This document shows positions 1-5,408 of a stretch of 6,149 nt of DNA, piece after piece. Source of the stretch: Bacteroidales bacterium (GTDB lineage Bacteria > Bacteroidota > Bacteroidia > Bacteroidales > JAAUTT01); assembly GCA_012031335.1 (NCBI GenBank), contig JAAUTT010000298.1:1-6149 (forward strand), in the 5' to 3' direction. The stretch's first letter is position 1. Every line of letters begins with the position of its first letter. The translations under genes and the position numbers were made by a program. The notes under the pieces are model-generated. The model did not search any database. It was not told the DNA's origin and was given only the letters and a program-made list of their open reading frames with translations.

Positions 1-202
1 AATTTGAATTCATACGAAATGATGGTAACAACCGAAAATATATTGACTTATCATTTGAAATCGACCGAACTATTCACGGAACTTTCAATGTCTTTGGAAA
101 TATTTCTATCGGCAATATCGCTATAATAATAATTCACCGGATTGCCTTTAAAATAGATATTGTAAACATTAAACGTAATTGAATGCGAATATCTTCTGTT
201 TC
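1..202 (-). pseudogene. C-terminal remnant of the TonB-dependent receptor, out of frame and cut by the window edge
   Basis: This is the last part of the receptor's outer-membrane beta-barrel. The long receptor frame is lost at about 202-203. One frame over on the minus strand, typical late-strand sequence resumes (SITFNVYNIYFKGNPVNYYY, about 185-125), of the NVYN...NP type common near the end of these receptors. That frame then meets a tandem TGA TAA at 53-48. It is followed in the same frame by FSVVTIISYEFKF (to base 1), which resembles the usual aromatic-ending last strand of this family. Either the stops are another lesion, probably a pair of compensating indels, or the protein really ends at 51. 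I favour a lesion because a barrel normally ends in F and the post-stop residues fit that so well. The final codon lies across the left edge. Confidence 0.6.
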
Positions 203-1438
203 CTTGCCCAACTTCATCTGACAACCTAAATCGAGCCTGTGATAAAAAGGCATCCGTTTGTTATATAAATCTGAGGTAGAATAATATGGAATTGTCCGGC
301 CCCGAATGGTGTATTTAGCATCGGGAAAGCTATAAGGACTTCCCGACATGCCTACCCAGGTTCCCGAAATTGTTATCCTTCGGGAAATACTTGCCCCTAC
401 GCTTAGCGAAAGGTCATGCCGCCTGTCGTAGAAAGGATTGTAAGGAGTTGGCGAATTTTCTTCGTTTTTGTCAATTTTCGCTAATGTATAGCTTAGCAAT
501 CCGTTAAACTTTCCAACCTGTTTCCGAAGCGACAGCTCCAATCCATAAGTTTTGACTTCTCCGGCAATAGCCAAATTTCTGAAAGCATTTTCAAGGATAA
601 TGTTATCTGAAACAGGAAAACGAAATTGATTATAAATCCAAGAATAATAAGCTTCCAAAGAAAATTCGAACCATCCGTTTCTACTTCTCATAAAATACCC
701 GGCCGAGAAATGATCGGCATATTGCGGAGGTAAATCCACGCCCGAAAAAATGAACCGTTCGAAAGGAATAAACATTTCGAAAATTGGTATACTGTGATAG
801 AACTGATAATTTCTTGAGTATGCAGTTTTAAAAGATGCTAATTCCGAAAGCTGATATTTGACTTTTACCATTGGTTCGGGTAAAATACTGGCCGAGGGGG
901 AAACAGAATCCCGGCCATGTGCAATTGAAAGCCTTAACCCTCCTTCCAGGGTTAGTTTTGGCCATATTGAATAATTTGCATCTCCATACAGCTGATGGAC
1001 AAACTGCCATCGTTGTCTTATTCCTTTTTCAAGTTTCGCTGGAATTGGGTTATCTGAACTGAATTTTGCAGGAAGCAGTTCATTATAGTTTGATTTCAGA
1101 CCAAAATTGATTTTTCGGTTTTCGGAGGTGGTTAACGAAAAATCGTATTTAAGGGCAAGGTTTTTCATATGAGAATTCATGCGCAACTGACCGCTACTGT
1201 TTTTACCAACAAATGAGTGATTGTAAATACTATAAGTAAAAGTGAGGTTCGAAAAAAGTTGATTGCCAATTTCCCTGTTCCAGCGTGTGCTTACCAGCGA
1301 ATTGCCCCATAATATTGCGCCATCTGTACGTAAAACATCGCTCCCTCCATAAGCCGAAATATAAATCCTGTTCTTTGAATCCAGGATATAATTAAGTTTA
1401 GTATGAATATCGTAAAAATAAAAATTCAACTCCTCCAT
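134..1438 (-). CDS. TonB-dependent receptor, beta-barrel part (frameshifted from the N-terminal part)
   Basis: This 434-codon frame encodes most of the 22-strand outer-membrane barrel: alternating hydrophobic/polar strands rich in Tyr, Phe and Trp, with features such as GLELSLRKQ, NPFYDRRHDLSLS and WVGMSGSPYSFP that are familiar from late barrel strands of Bacteroidota receptors. The Met at 1438 is almost certainly not a start. The same frame reads upstream to about 1478 as YRRSYVDRFFKLIKG, which continues directly from the N-terminal part (GPLIKNKSSFIISY). A single missing C near 1477-1481 separates the two. At the other end the frame leaves the family pattern after LGK at about 203 and runs out of frame to a stop at 134. 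One missing G in the GG at 202-203 would rejoin it to the C-terminal remnant. The repaired receptor would be roughly 830-850 residues, a normal size. Ligand unknown. Confidence 0.85.
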   Translation of the reverse strand: MEELNFYFYDIHTKLNYILDSKNRIYISAYGGSDVLRTDGAILWGNSLVSTRWNREIGNQLFSNLTFTYSIYNHSFVGKNSSGQLRMNSHMKNLALKYDFSLTTSENRKINFGLKSNYNELLPAKFSSDNPIPAKLEKGIRQRWQFVHQLYGDANYSIWPKLTLEGGLRLSIAHGRDSVSPSASILPEPMVKVKYQLSELASFKTAYSRNYQFYHSIPIFEMFIPFERFIFSGVDLPPQYADHFSAGYFMRSRNGWFEFSLEAYYSWIYNQFRFPVSDNIILENAFRNLAIAGEVKTYGLELSLRKQVGKFNGLLSYTLAKIDKNEENSPTPYNPFYDRRHDLSLSVGASISRRITISGTWVGMSGSPYSFPDAKYTIRGRTIPYYSTSDLYNKRMPFYHRLDLGCQMKLGKETEDIRIQLRLMFTISILKAIR

Positions 1439-2529
1439 TCCCTTAATAAGTTTAAAAAACCTGTCGACATAAGAACGGCGTAAGAAATAATAAAAGAACT
1501 CTTATTTTTGATCAAGGGCCCCTCTAAGGTAATGCGGCTGCTGATAGTGCCAATCCCACCCCGCACAATAAAATTTTGGTTGCTGCCATCGCGTAACCGT
1601 ATATCAACAACAGACGATAAAGCCCCTCCTGTTTTAACCGGAAGGTGGCTCTTGTAAATCCTCAAATCCTTAACGGCATCGGGATTGATGGTAGAGAACA
1701 ACCCTGTTATGTGGTACATATTAAACATTGGGGCATCGTCGATAAGAAAAGTCGTTTGAGAGGGCATGGTCCCCCTTACATAGAGTCCATTTGATCCTTC
1801 ATTATTACTTCTGATACCTGGCATAAGTTTTAAAAACTGCAATGCGTCTTTTTCGCCCAATAAAGCGGGATAGATACCCATGAGCTTAAGAGGCAGTTCA
1901 TCGTAGCCTAGCTGCATAGAATTAACTTTATCGTTCAGTTTACCAGTAAGTTTAACTTCCTGGAGATTCGTAACAGAGCGGTTAAGTTCTATAAGAATAT
2001 TTACAGTATTGGAAATATCAATAACAGTATCTAATAGAAAATATCCTATGAAAGAAAAGGCCATACGGTACTTTCCCCGAGGCACAGCATAACTGAAATA
2101 TCCAAAAGCATTGGTATTTGTACCGTTACCAATTTCGGTAAAAATAATATTAGCACCTATTAAACGTTCGCCAGTTGCCTTGTCTTGCACATATCCTGAA
2201 ACATTGAACAGTATGGTGGATTCGTTATCAGGCTTATAAAGTATAATTTTTTTACCTGAAATCTTATATTCGAAATTAGCCTGACTTTTGATTATATCCA
2301 ATACCTCATTTAAGGGTTTGTTATCAGCGTTTACTGAGACTGAAGAATGAACATTGATTTTACTCGAACTGTAATAGAAAACCAGGCTATATGTTTGAGA
2401 AAGTTGAGAAAGGGCCTGATGTAACGGAATATTAGTGCAACGGATGGAAATCCTTTCCGCCCCGGCGTTTTGGGCCGTTAGAACAACCGGAGCAAATATC
2501 AGTAAGAAAAAAGTAATACTTCGGATCAT
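1426..2529 (-). CDS. TonB-dependent receptor, N-terminal part: signal peptide, STN, carboxypeptidase-like and plug domains (frameshifted)
   Basis: This is the front half of a FecA-type signal-transducing outer-membrane receptor. A signal peptide covers residues 1-19 (hydrophobic FFLLIFAPVV, likely cut after LTA). An STN domain (about 24-99) is the periplasmic module that talks to FecR. A carboxypeptidase-D-regulatory-like beta domain follows (about 108-183, GYVQDKATGERLIGANI). The plug (about 205-345) contains the hallmark sequences LKLMPGIRSNNEGSNGLYVRG, FLIDDAPMFN, FSTINPDAV and GGALSSVVDIRLRDG. After SY at residue 350 the frame departs from the family and stops at 1426, while the barrel continues one frame over: this is the frameshift near 1477-1481. 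The gene starts 37 bp after fecR and belongs to the same operon. No SusD-like partner is visible, and the domain set is FecA-like, so a SusC glycan importer is less likely. Energised uptake through TonB is family knowledge; the substrate cannot be read from sequence. Confidence 0.88.
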   Translation of the reverse strand: MIRSITFFLLIFAPVVLTAQNAGAERISIRCTNIPLHQALSQLSQTYSLVFYYSSSKINVHSSVSVNADNKPLNEVLDIIKSQANFEYKISGKKIILYKPDNESTILFNVSGYVQDKATGERLIGANIIFTEIGNGTNTNAFGYFSYAVPRGKYRMAFSFIGYFLLDTVIDISNTVNILIELNRSVTNLQEVKLTGKLNDKVNSMQLGYDELPLKLMGIYPALLGEKDALQFLKLMPGIRSNNEGSNGLYVRGTMPSQTTFLIDDAPMFNMYHITGLFSTINPDAVKDLRIYKSHLPVKTGGALSSVVDIRLRDGSNQNFIVRGGIGTISSRITLEGPLIKNKSSFIISYAVLMSTGFLNLLREWRS

Positions 2530-2533
2530 GAAG

Positions 2534-2563
2534 CAAAGATACTATTTGCCATAAAAAAGCAAA
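2534..2563 (-). promoter_or_regulatory. Possible internal promoter before the receptor gene
   Basis: The minus strand of the fecR-receptor gap reads TATCTTTG (2541-2534), a match to the Bacteroidota -7 consensus TAnnTTTG, with TTTG (2563-2560) 18 bp upstream as a possible -33 element. The usual spacing is a little longer. Only four bases separate the -7 match from the receptor ATG at 2529, so transcription from it would give an essentially leaderless mRNA, which lowers confidence. The same stretch contains a direct repeat of AAGCAAAG (+ strand, 2531-2538 and 2557-2564), and each copy supplies the complement of one of these elements. It could equally be chance in AT-rich DNA. Confidence 0.25.
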
Positions 2564-2566
2564 GTA

Positions 2567-3076
2567 TCAGTTACAACCGCCTCCAGAAAAAACAAGTTTA
2601 TTATTTTGCAAATTGTAAGTGCAACCAATTGTAAGACTCACGATATCCAGTATTCCATAAATCTCCGGATTGCTAAATTCACCCGAAAAACGACACTTTT
2701 CCAAGTGAGAGGGCAAAATAACCTGAATACTGAAATATCGCTCCAGACTACTGGCAATTTCAATTAAAGGGGTATTATGGAATTCAAGCTTTTTGTCCCT
2801 CCAGGCAGCAGAATTCGAAACATTGGATTTATACTTGTCTATGATGGTTGACGAATCCTTTAATATAGCAACTTCACCCTTATTTATAATTGTATTAACT
2901 GATGGAGAACCGGTCTTTGAAAAGAGAACTTTGCCTTCCTTAAGGTATACCTCTGAAAAAGTTTCGTTTTTGAAACTTCTGAGATTGAATTTGGTACCTA
3001 ATACTCTTACCGATGCTTTTTCTGTTTCAACCACAAAAGGTATTTGACTTTCCGAGACATCGAAAAAAAGCTTCAC
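2567..3076 (-). CDS. FecR-type anti-sigma factor, C-terminal periplasmic part (frameshifted)
   Basis: This is the periplasmic half of the FecR regulator. After the first few out-of-frame residues it reads FFDVSESQIPFVVET...ASVRVLGTKFNLRSF, the conserved core of the FecR domain. Next come the YLKEGKVLF strand and a C-terminal STN-like extension (from about AAWRDKKLEFHNTPL, with LERYFSIQV and RFSGEFSNPE) that is standard in Bacteroidota FecR proteins and contacts the receptor's signalling domain. The apparent Met start at 3076 is an artefact of the shift. The true reading continues from the upstream fragment, where GEAFF should run straight into DVSES. The stop at 2567 leaves 37 bp before the receptor ATG. 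Joined with the N-terminal part, the protein is about 330 residues, the usual family length. Confidence 0.85.
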   Translation of the reverse strand: MKLFFDVSESQIPFVVETEKASVRVLGTKFNLRSFKNETFSEVYLKEGKVLFSKTGSPSVNTIINKGEVAILKDSSTIIDKYKSNVSNSAAWRDKKLEFHNTPLIEIASSLERYFSIQVILPSHLEKCRFSGEFSNPEIYGILDIVSLTIGCTYNLQNNKLVFSGGGCN

Positions 3077-3560
3077 CAGTAAATTTCACAAAACGTGTTT
3101 CGTCAATAAAATCAGGCTGATATGAAAGTGAACTGAATTTGTTTATCCAAACTTTTGAACCATCGGGTAATTCAATGGATTGCATATTGTTTGCCGTTTC
3201 AACGGTTATCCAGTCGGGCTCATTTGCATTTTTAAGAAGCACCACCGAAATAACTATTAATGGTATAACTACAGCAGCAATCTTAAGAATGTAGGAAGGA
3301 ATTATTTTTTGGTTTTTCTTTCCGCGATCCTCCTCCGGTAAATTATCTTTTGCATCGGCAAATCGTTTCCATTCGGTTTCTACATCAACATCAACCCTTT
3401 GCACAATAGTTCCGGTAAGATTCCATATGTTTTCCAATTCACGGAACAAAAGTCTGTTTTCCTCTGATTCGTTAAGCCATTTATCCAGCATAAGCCTGTC
3501 GGAGTTGTTTATACTACCTTTAAAGTAGTCGGATGCAATATGGTAAATGTCTTCTTTCAA
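3027..3560 (-). CDS. FecR-type anti-sigma factor, N-terminal part with membrane segment (frameshifted)
   Basis: This fragment holds a cytoplasmic anti-sigma region (about 1-85: DYFKGSINNSDRLMLDKWL, ENRLLFRELENIW), one transmembrane helix (about 89-109, YILKIAAVVIPLIVISVVLL) and the start of the periplasmic FecR domain (LPDGSKVWINKFSSLSY, FVKFTGEAFF). Such proteins hold the ECF sigma factor inactive at the inner membrane until the receptor signals. After GEAFF (about residue 166) the frame turns into unrelated sequence and stops at 3027. The run of seven T (minus strand, 3069-3063) has one T too many for the expected FFDVSE reading. The start is a TTG (3560-3558) whose bases overlap the sigma stop TGA (3559-3557). 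No ATG or GTG lies between it and the upstream in-frame stop, so TTG is the only usual start, suggesting translational coupling. Confidence 0.85.
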   Translation of the reverse strand: MKEDIYHIASDYFKGSINNSDRLMLDKWLNESEENRLLFRELENIWNLTGTIVQRVDVDVETEWKRFADAKDNLPEEDRGKKNQKIIPSYILKIAAVVIPLIVISVVLLKNANEPDWITVETANNMQSIELPDGSKVWINKFSSLSYQPDFIDETRFVKFTGEAFFRCLGKSNTFCG

Positions 3561-3772
3561 AATAAACAGATTGTAATAATAGACAAATGGTTGTTTAAAA
3601 ACCCTACCTCAATTAAACAAAATAACAACAAAATCATTTCATTTGTTATTAAGGGTTTAAGGGTTTCTCTTAATTTCTTGAATGCCTTGCTAATGTGTTT
3701 TTCAACCGCTTTAACAGAAATATCAAATTCAGCAGCAATTTCTCGATTTGATAAAGAAGTAAAACGGCTCAT
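3557..3772 (-). CDS. ECF sigma factor, C-terminal part with region 4 (frameshifted)
   Basis: This fragment encodes sigma region 4, the helix-turn-helix that contacts the -35-like promoter element: FTSLSNREIAAEFDISVKAV followed by EKHISKAFKKLRETL. The Met at 3772 is internal. The frame extends upstream to about 3824 as KKAISILLSPVCREVFT, the normal lead-in to region 4. A further frame break lies at the A7 run (minus strand, 3824-3818). A hydrophobic tail (MILLLFCLIEVGF...) ends the protein, as is common in Bacteroidota ECF factors of this group. Its stop overlaps the TTG start of fecR by two bases. Together with the other pieces the sigma factor would be about 196 residues, a normal length. 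Confidence 0.82.
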   Translation of the reverse strand: MSRFTSLSNREIAAEFDISVKAVEKHISKAFKKLRETLKPLITNEMILLLFCLIEVGFLNNHLSIITICLF

Positions 3773-4145
3773 GGTAAATACCTCGCGACAAACAGGTGAT
3801 AAAAGAATCGAAATGGCTTTTTTTCCACCTCAACCTCAATGGTCCTGGAACGAATGCTATCAGAATCATTTTCATAAAATGATCCGTAACATTTGGTACC
3901 TGATTTAGGCTAATACTTTTTTTTGCTCGGGAATTATGGTTAAAAGCAGTATTAACAACAGCCCTGTAAAGGTAAGCAGCCACAGGACCTTTGATTACAA
4001 TATCATCCTTTTTTTGCCAGAGTTTTAAGAAAACCTGCTGAACAATATCTTTGGCTTCGTCTCCATCTTTTACCACAGAAGCAGCAAGATTGCAAAGCAC
4101 AGGAAACTGCTCCTTAAAAATTTTCTCGAATTCGCTACTGGTCAT
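3729..4145 (-). CDS. ECF sigma factor (RpoE/FecI-like), N-terminal part with region 2 (frameshifted)
   Basis: This is the first gene of the operon. Residues 1-90 are sigma-70 region 2: FEKIFKEQFPVLCNLAASVV, then AKDIVQQVFLKLWQKKDDI (core-polymerase binding, 31-49) and AAYLYRAVVNTAFNHNSR (-10 recognition helix area, 56-73). The ATG at 4145 is the natural start because region 2 begins almost at once. After DHF (residue 90) the frame is wrong. A missing T at the T4 run (minus strand, 3879-3876) shifts to YENDSDSIRSRTIEVEVE, and a second missing base at the A7 run (3824-3818) is needed to reach region 4. As read, the product would lack region 4 and could not recognise promoters normally. By family knowledge an intact version would be controlled by the downstream FecR and would drive the receptor operon. 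Confidence 0.85.
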   Translation of the reverse strand: MTSSEFEKIFKEQFPVLCNLAASVVKDGDEAKDIVQQVFLKLWQKKDDIVIKGPVAAYLYRAVVNTAFNHNSRAKKSISLNQVPNVTDHFMKMILIAFVPGPLRLRWKKSHFDSFITCLSRGIYHEPFYFFIKSRNCC

Positions 4146-4206
4146 GGTTGAAAGACGGTTTGCTTCGCAAAATACGAATTTTGACAGAAATGAACCGTCT
4201 TTGACC
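4146..4206 (-). promoter_or_regulatory. Inverted repeat with nested hairpin directly before the sigma factor start codon
   Basis: AAAGACGGTT at 4151-4160 is matched exactly by its reverse complement AACCGTCTTT at 4193-4202. With a one-base bulge the arms extend by GGT/ACC to 4146 and 4206, so the outer edge abuts the sigma ATG (4145-4143). Inside the 32-bp spacer, CAAAAT (4168-4173) and ATTTTG (4178-4183) form a second dyad around a 4-base loop. In mRNA transcribed from further upstream this would fold into a stem blocking ribosome entry. In DNA it could be an operator. It does not look like a terminator for any gene in the window. The function is inference. Confidence 0.45.
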
Positions 4207-4417
4207 TCAACAAAATTTAGGAATCAAGCTTGTATAAATTATCTTGCTAAAATTCAGGTATATTAAATATTTAAATTTGGTTTGATTCATAATTGTCATT
4301 ATAGTTAATTCAAGTTGTTATAAGTTAGCTCAATTTTATTTCATATTTCAAAATTAATGAACAAATTAATGTTAGTATTTGCTATTATAACCAGAATCTC
4401 TATAAATAAATGACACT
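4203..4417. other. AT-rich spacer between divergent sigma and VOC genes
   Basis: This is the rest of the 272-bp divergent intergenic region, and no coding sequence is convincing in it. TAAATTTG at 4272-4279 (+) and TAATTTTG at 4356-4349 (-) match the Bacteroidota -7 consensus, but neither has a -33 partner at the right distance, and both would leave long leaders (about 130 and 200 bases). A near match, TAGTATTTG (4373-4381, one base too long), would suit a roughly 30-base leader for the VOC gene. A 9-bp direct repeat AAATTAATG occurs at 4351-4359 and 4363-4371, 12 bp apart. No promoter can be assigned with confidence. Confidence 0.35.
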
Positions 4418-4882
4418 ATGAAAGAAGATGGAAATCAATCAGCAATAGGTGAGGTAACTTACGATACAAAACCCAAAGTGACCGGGATTGGAGGAATTTT
4501 CTTCTTTTCGGATAACCCGGAAGAAACTAAAGAATGGTATGCCAGATACCTGGGACTGGAAGTGAATGAATATGGCTCAAGTTTTGAATTCAGGAATGCT
4601 CACCGCCCGGATGAGATCAATTACCTGCAATGGAGTCCCTTTAAAAAAGGAAGTGAATATTTCGAGCCCTCGAAAAAAGAGTTTATGATTAACTACCGTG
4701 TGCAGAACATCGAAGGATTAGTTGAAAAACTTAAAAACAATGGGGTAACAATATTAAATTCTATTGAAACCTATGATTATGGAAAATTTGTCCATATTAT
4801 GGATCCGGACGGGAATAAGATTGAATTATGGGAACCAATTGATATTACTTTTACCAACATGGGAGGTAAAACAACAAAATAA
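4418..4882 (+). CDS. VOC-family (glyoxalase/bleomycin-resistance fold) protein
   Basis: This intact 154-residue protein carries one vicinal-oxygen-chelate domain made of two beta-alpha-beta-beta-beta repeats. The first spans about 22-73 (TGIGGIFFFSDNPEETKEWY, ARYLGLEV, then YLQW). The second spans about 88-140 (FMINYRVQNIEGLVEKLKNN, GVTIL, YGKFVHIMDPDGNKIELWEP). E136 in IELWE is at the usual metal-ligand position, and Q71 in the LQW strand may be another. Enzymes of this fold include lyases, dioxygenases and thiol transferases. The particular reaction cannot be read here, and the sequence is closer to general 'glyoxalase-like' proteins than to true GloA. About 20 extra residues precede the domain. 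No later ATG is available before M90, although a GTG at V21 would give the more typical start. The gene converges on the thioesterase with only 14 bp between their stop codons. Confidence 0.85.
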   Translation: MKEDGNQSAIGEVTYDTKPKVTGIGGIFFFSDNPEETKEWYARYLGLEVNEYGSSFEFRNAHRPDEINYLQWSPFKKGSEYFEPSKKEFMINYRVQNIEGLVEKLKNNGVTILNSIETYDYGKFVHIMDPDGNKIELWEPIDITFTNMGGKTTK

Positions 4883-4896
4883 AAATTTGGTAACTC

Positions 4897-5301
4897 TTAA
4901 AAAAACTGTCTCACTCTTTCCAAAAAATATTCCGGGGGCCGACAAGGTTTTCTGGAATCGGATTTTGTAAAGACCAGTGTTGTCTCTCCATAATTCAACC
5001 GCTCACCAAGGGAATTATAAACTTCATATTCGAAGCGAATGCGGACTGCCGGTAGTTCTTTCAAATAGGTTTTTACGGTCAAAAGATCGTCGTAAAAGGC
5101 TGGGGCAAGGTAATTACTCTGTAGATTGATCACTGGAAGAATAATGCCACTATCCTCCATCTCCTTATAAGTCAAACCAAGAGTGCGAAGCATTTCGGTG
5201 CGGCCAACCTCATAATACAAGGGGTAATTTCCATAATAAGCATAACCCATGCGATCGCTTTCGCCATAACGCACTCTTACCTGGGTTTCGTTGATATACA
5301 T
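4897..5301 (-). CDS. Hotdog-fold acyl-CoA thioesterase, YbgC/FadM (4HBT) family
   Basis: This intact 134-residue protein matches the family's usual length. The signature YGESDRMGYAYYGNYPLYYE (12-31) followed by R34 is the 4HBT active-site block: D16 is the expected catalytic aspartate, followed by a conserved G, N25-Y26 and E31 on the central helix. The rest gives the beta-sheet of the hotdog (LQSNYLAPAFYDDLLTVKTY, IRFEYEVYN, ETTLVFT). These cytoplasmic enzymes hydrolyse short- to medium-chain acyl-CoA or acyl-ACP thioesters, and in the tol-pal context they can act in lipid metabolism at the envelope. No tol-pal genes are near here, so the substrate is undefined. The ATG at 5301 is well supported, as homologues begin a few residues before the RVRYGESD strand. 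Probably transcribed alone, from the TATATTTG element about 40 bp upstream. Confidence 0.9.
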   Translation of the reverse strand: MYINETQVRVRYGESDRMGYAYYGNYPLYYEVGRTEMLRTLGLTYKEMEDSGIILPVINLQSNYLAPAFYDDLLTVKTYLKELPAVRIRFEYEVYNSLGERLNYGETTLVFTKSDSRKPCRPPEYFLERVRQFF

Positions 5302-5341
5302 ACCTGATTAAATATTATGGTTTATTTCCATGAACGGATTG

Positions 5342-5349
5342 CAAATATA
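5342..5349 (-). promoter_or_regulatory. Candidate -7 promoter element for the thioesterase gene
   Basis: The minus strand reads TATATTTG, an exact fit to the Bacteroidota -7 consensus TAnnTTTG. It would start transcription near 5335 and leave a leader of about 34 bases before the ATG at 5301. No clear TTTG/TTG -33 element lies at the expected distance, so this rests on one motif plus its position. Confidence 0.4.
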
Positions 5350-5381
5350 AAAGCTGGAAAAGGTATTTTAATATTTATCTT

Positions 5382-5389
5382 TATTTTTG
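5382..5389 (+). promoter_or_regulatory. Candidate -7 promoter element for the YaiO-family gene
   Basis: TATTTTTG fits TAnnTTTG and lies 19 bp before the ATG at 5409, implying a very short leader. No -33 element is evident upstream. It sits back to back with the thioesterase element, as expected for two divergent genes sharing a 107-bp spacer. Confidence 0.35.
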
Positions 5390-5408
5390 TTTAAAATATT
5401 TACCTCCA

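Noticed and set aside
828..1062. Short open frames inside the receptor barrel region on both strands
   Set aside because: They overlap a well-supported barrel frame, have no recognisable domain and look like by-products of its codon use.
1426..1438. ATG at 1438 as a genuine start of a separate barrel gene
   Set aside because: The same frame upstream continues conserved receptor sequence up to the break near 1478, so it is one interrupted gene.
1426..2529. SusC-type glycan transporter with SusD partner
   Set aside because: The STN domain plus sigma/FecR neighbours fit a FecA-like signalling receptor, and no SusD gene is seen, although the region left of base 1 is not visible.
2793..3047. An 84-codon plus-strand frame opposite fecR
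   Set aside because: It is antisense to conserved FecR-domain sequence, and nothing in its translation is recognisable.
3063..3824. Programmed ribosomal frameshifting as explanation of the broken frames
   Set aside because: The three genes would need five separate events of mixed direction at unrelated sites. No such programme is known for this family, and several sites are not slippery heptamers.
3540..3908. A 122-codon plus-strand frame opposite the sigma gene
   Set aside because: It lies antisense to conserved sigma sequence, has low-complexity content and no family features.
4333..4356. AATTTT...AAAATT inverted repeat in the divergent spacer
   Set aside because: Six A/T-only pairs around a 12-base gap in AT-rich DNA are expected by chance.
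4880..4900. Bidirectional terminator between the convergent VOC and thioesterase genes
   Set aside because: A- and T-rich runs are present but there is no convincing GC-containing hairpin in or around the 14-bp gap.
4764..4970. A plus-strand frame overlapping the end of the VOC gene and the thioesterase
   Set aside because: It starts inside the conserved YDYGKF...DPDGN segment of the VOC gene in another frame and shows no protein-like pattern of its own.
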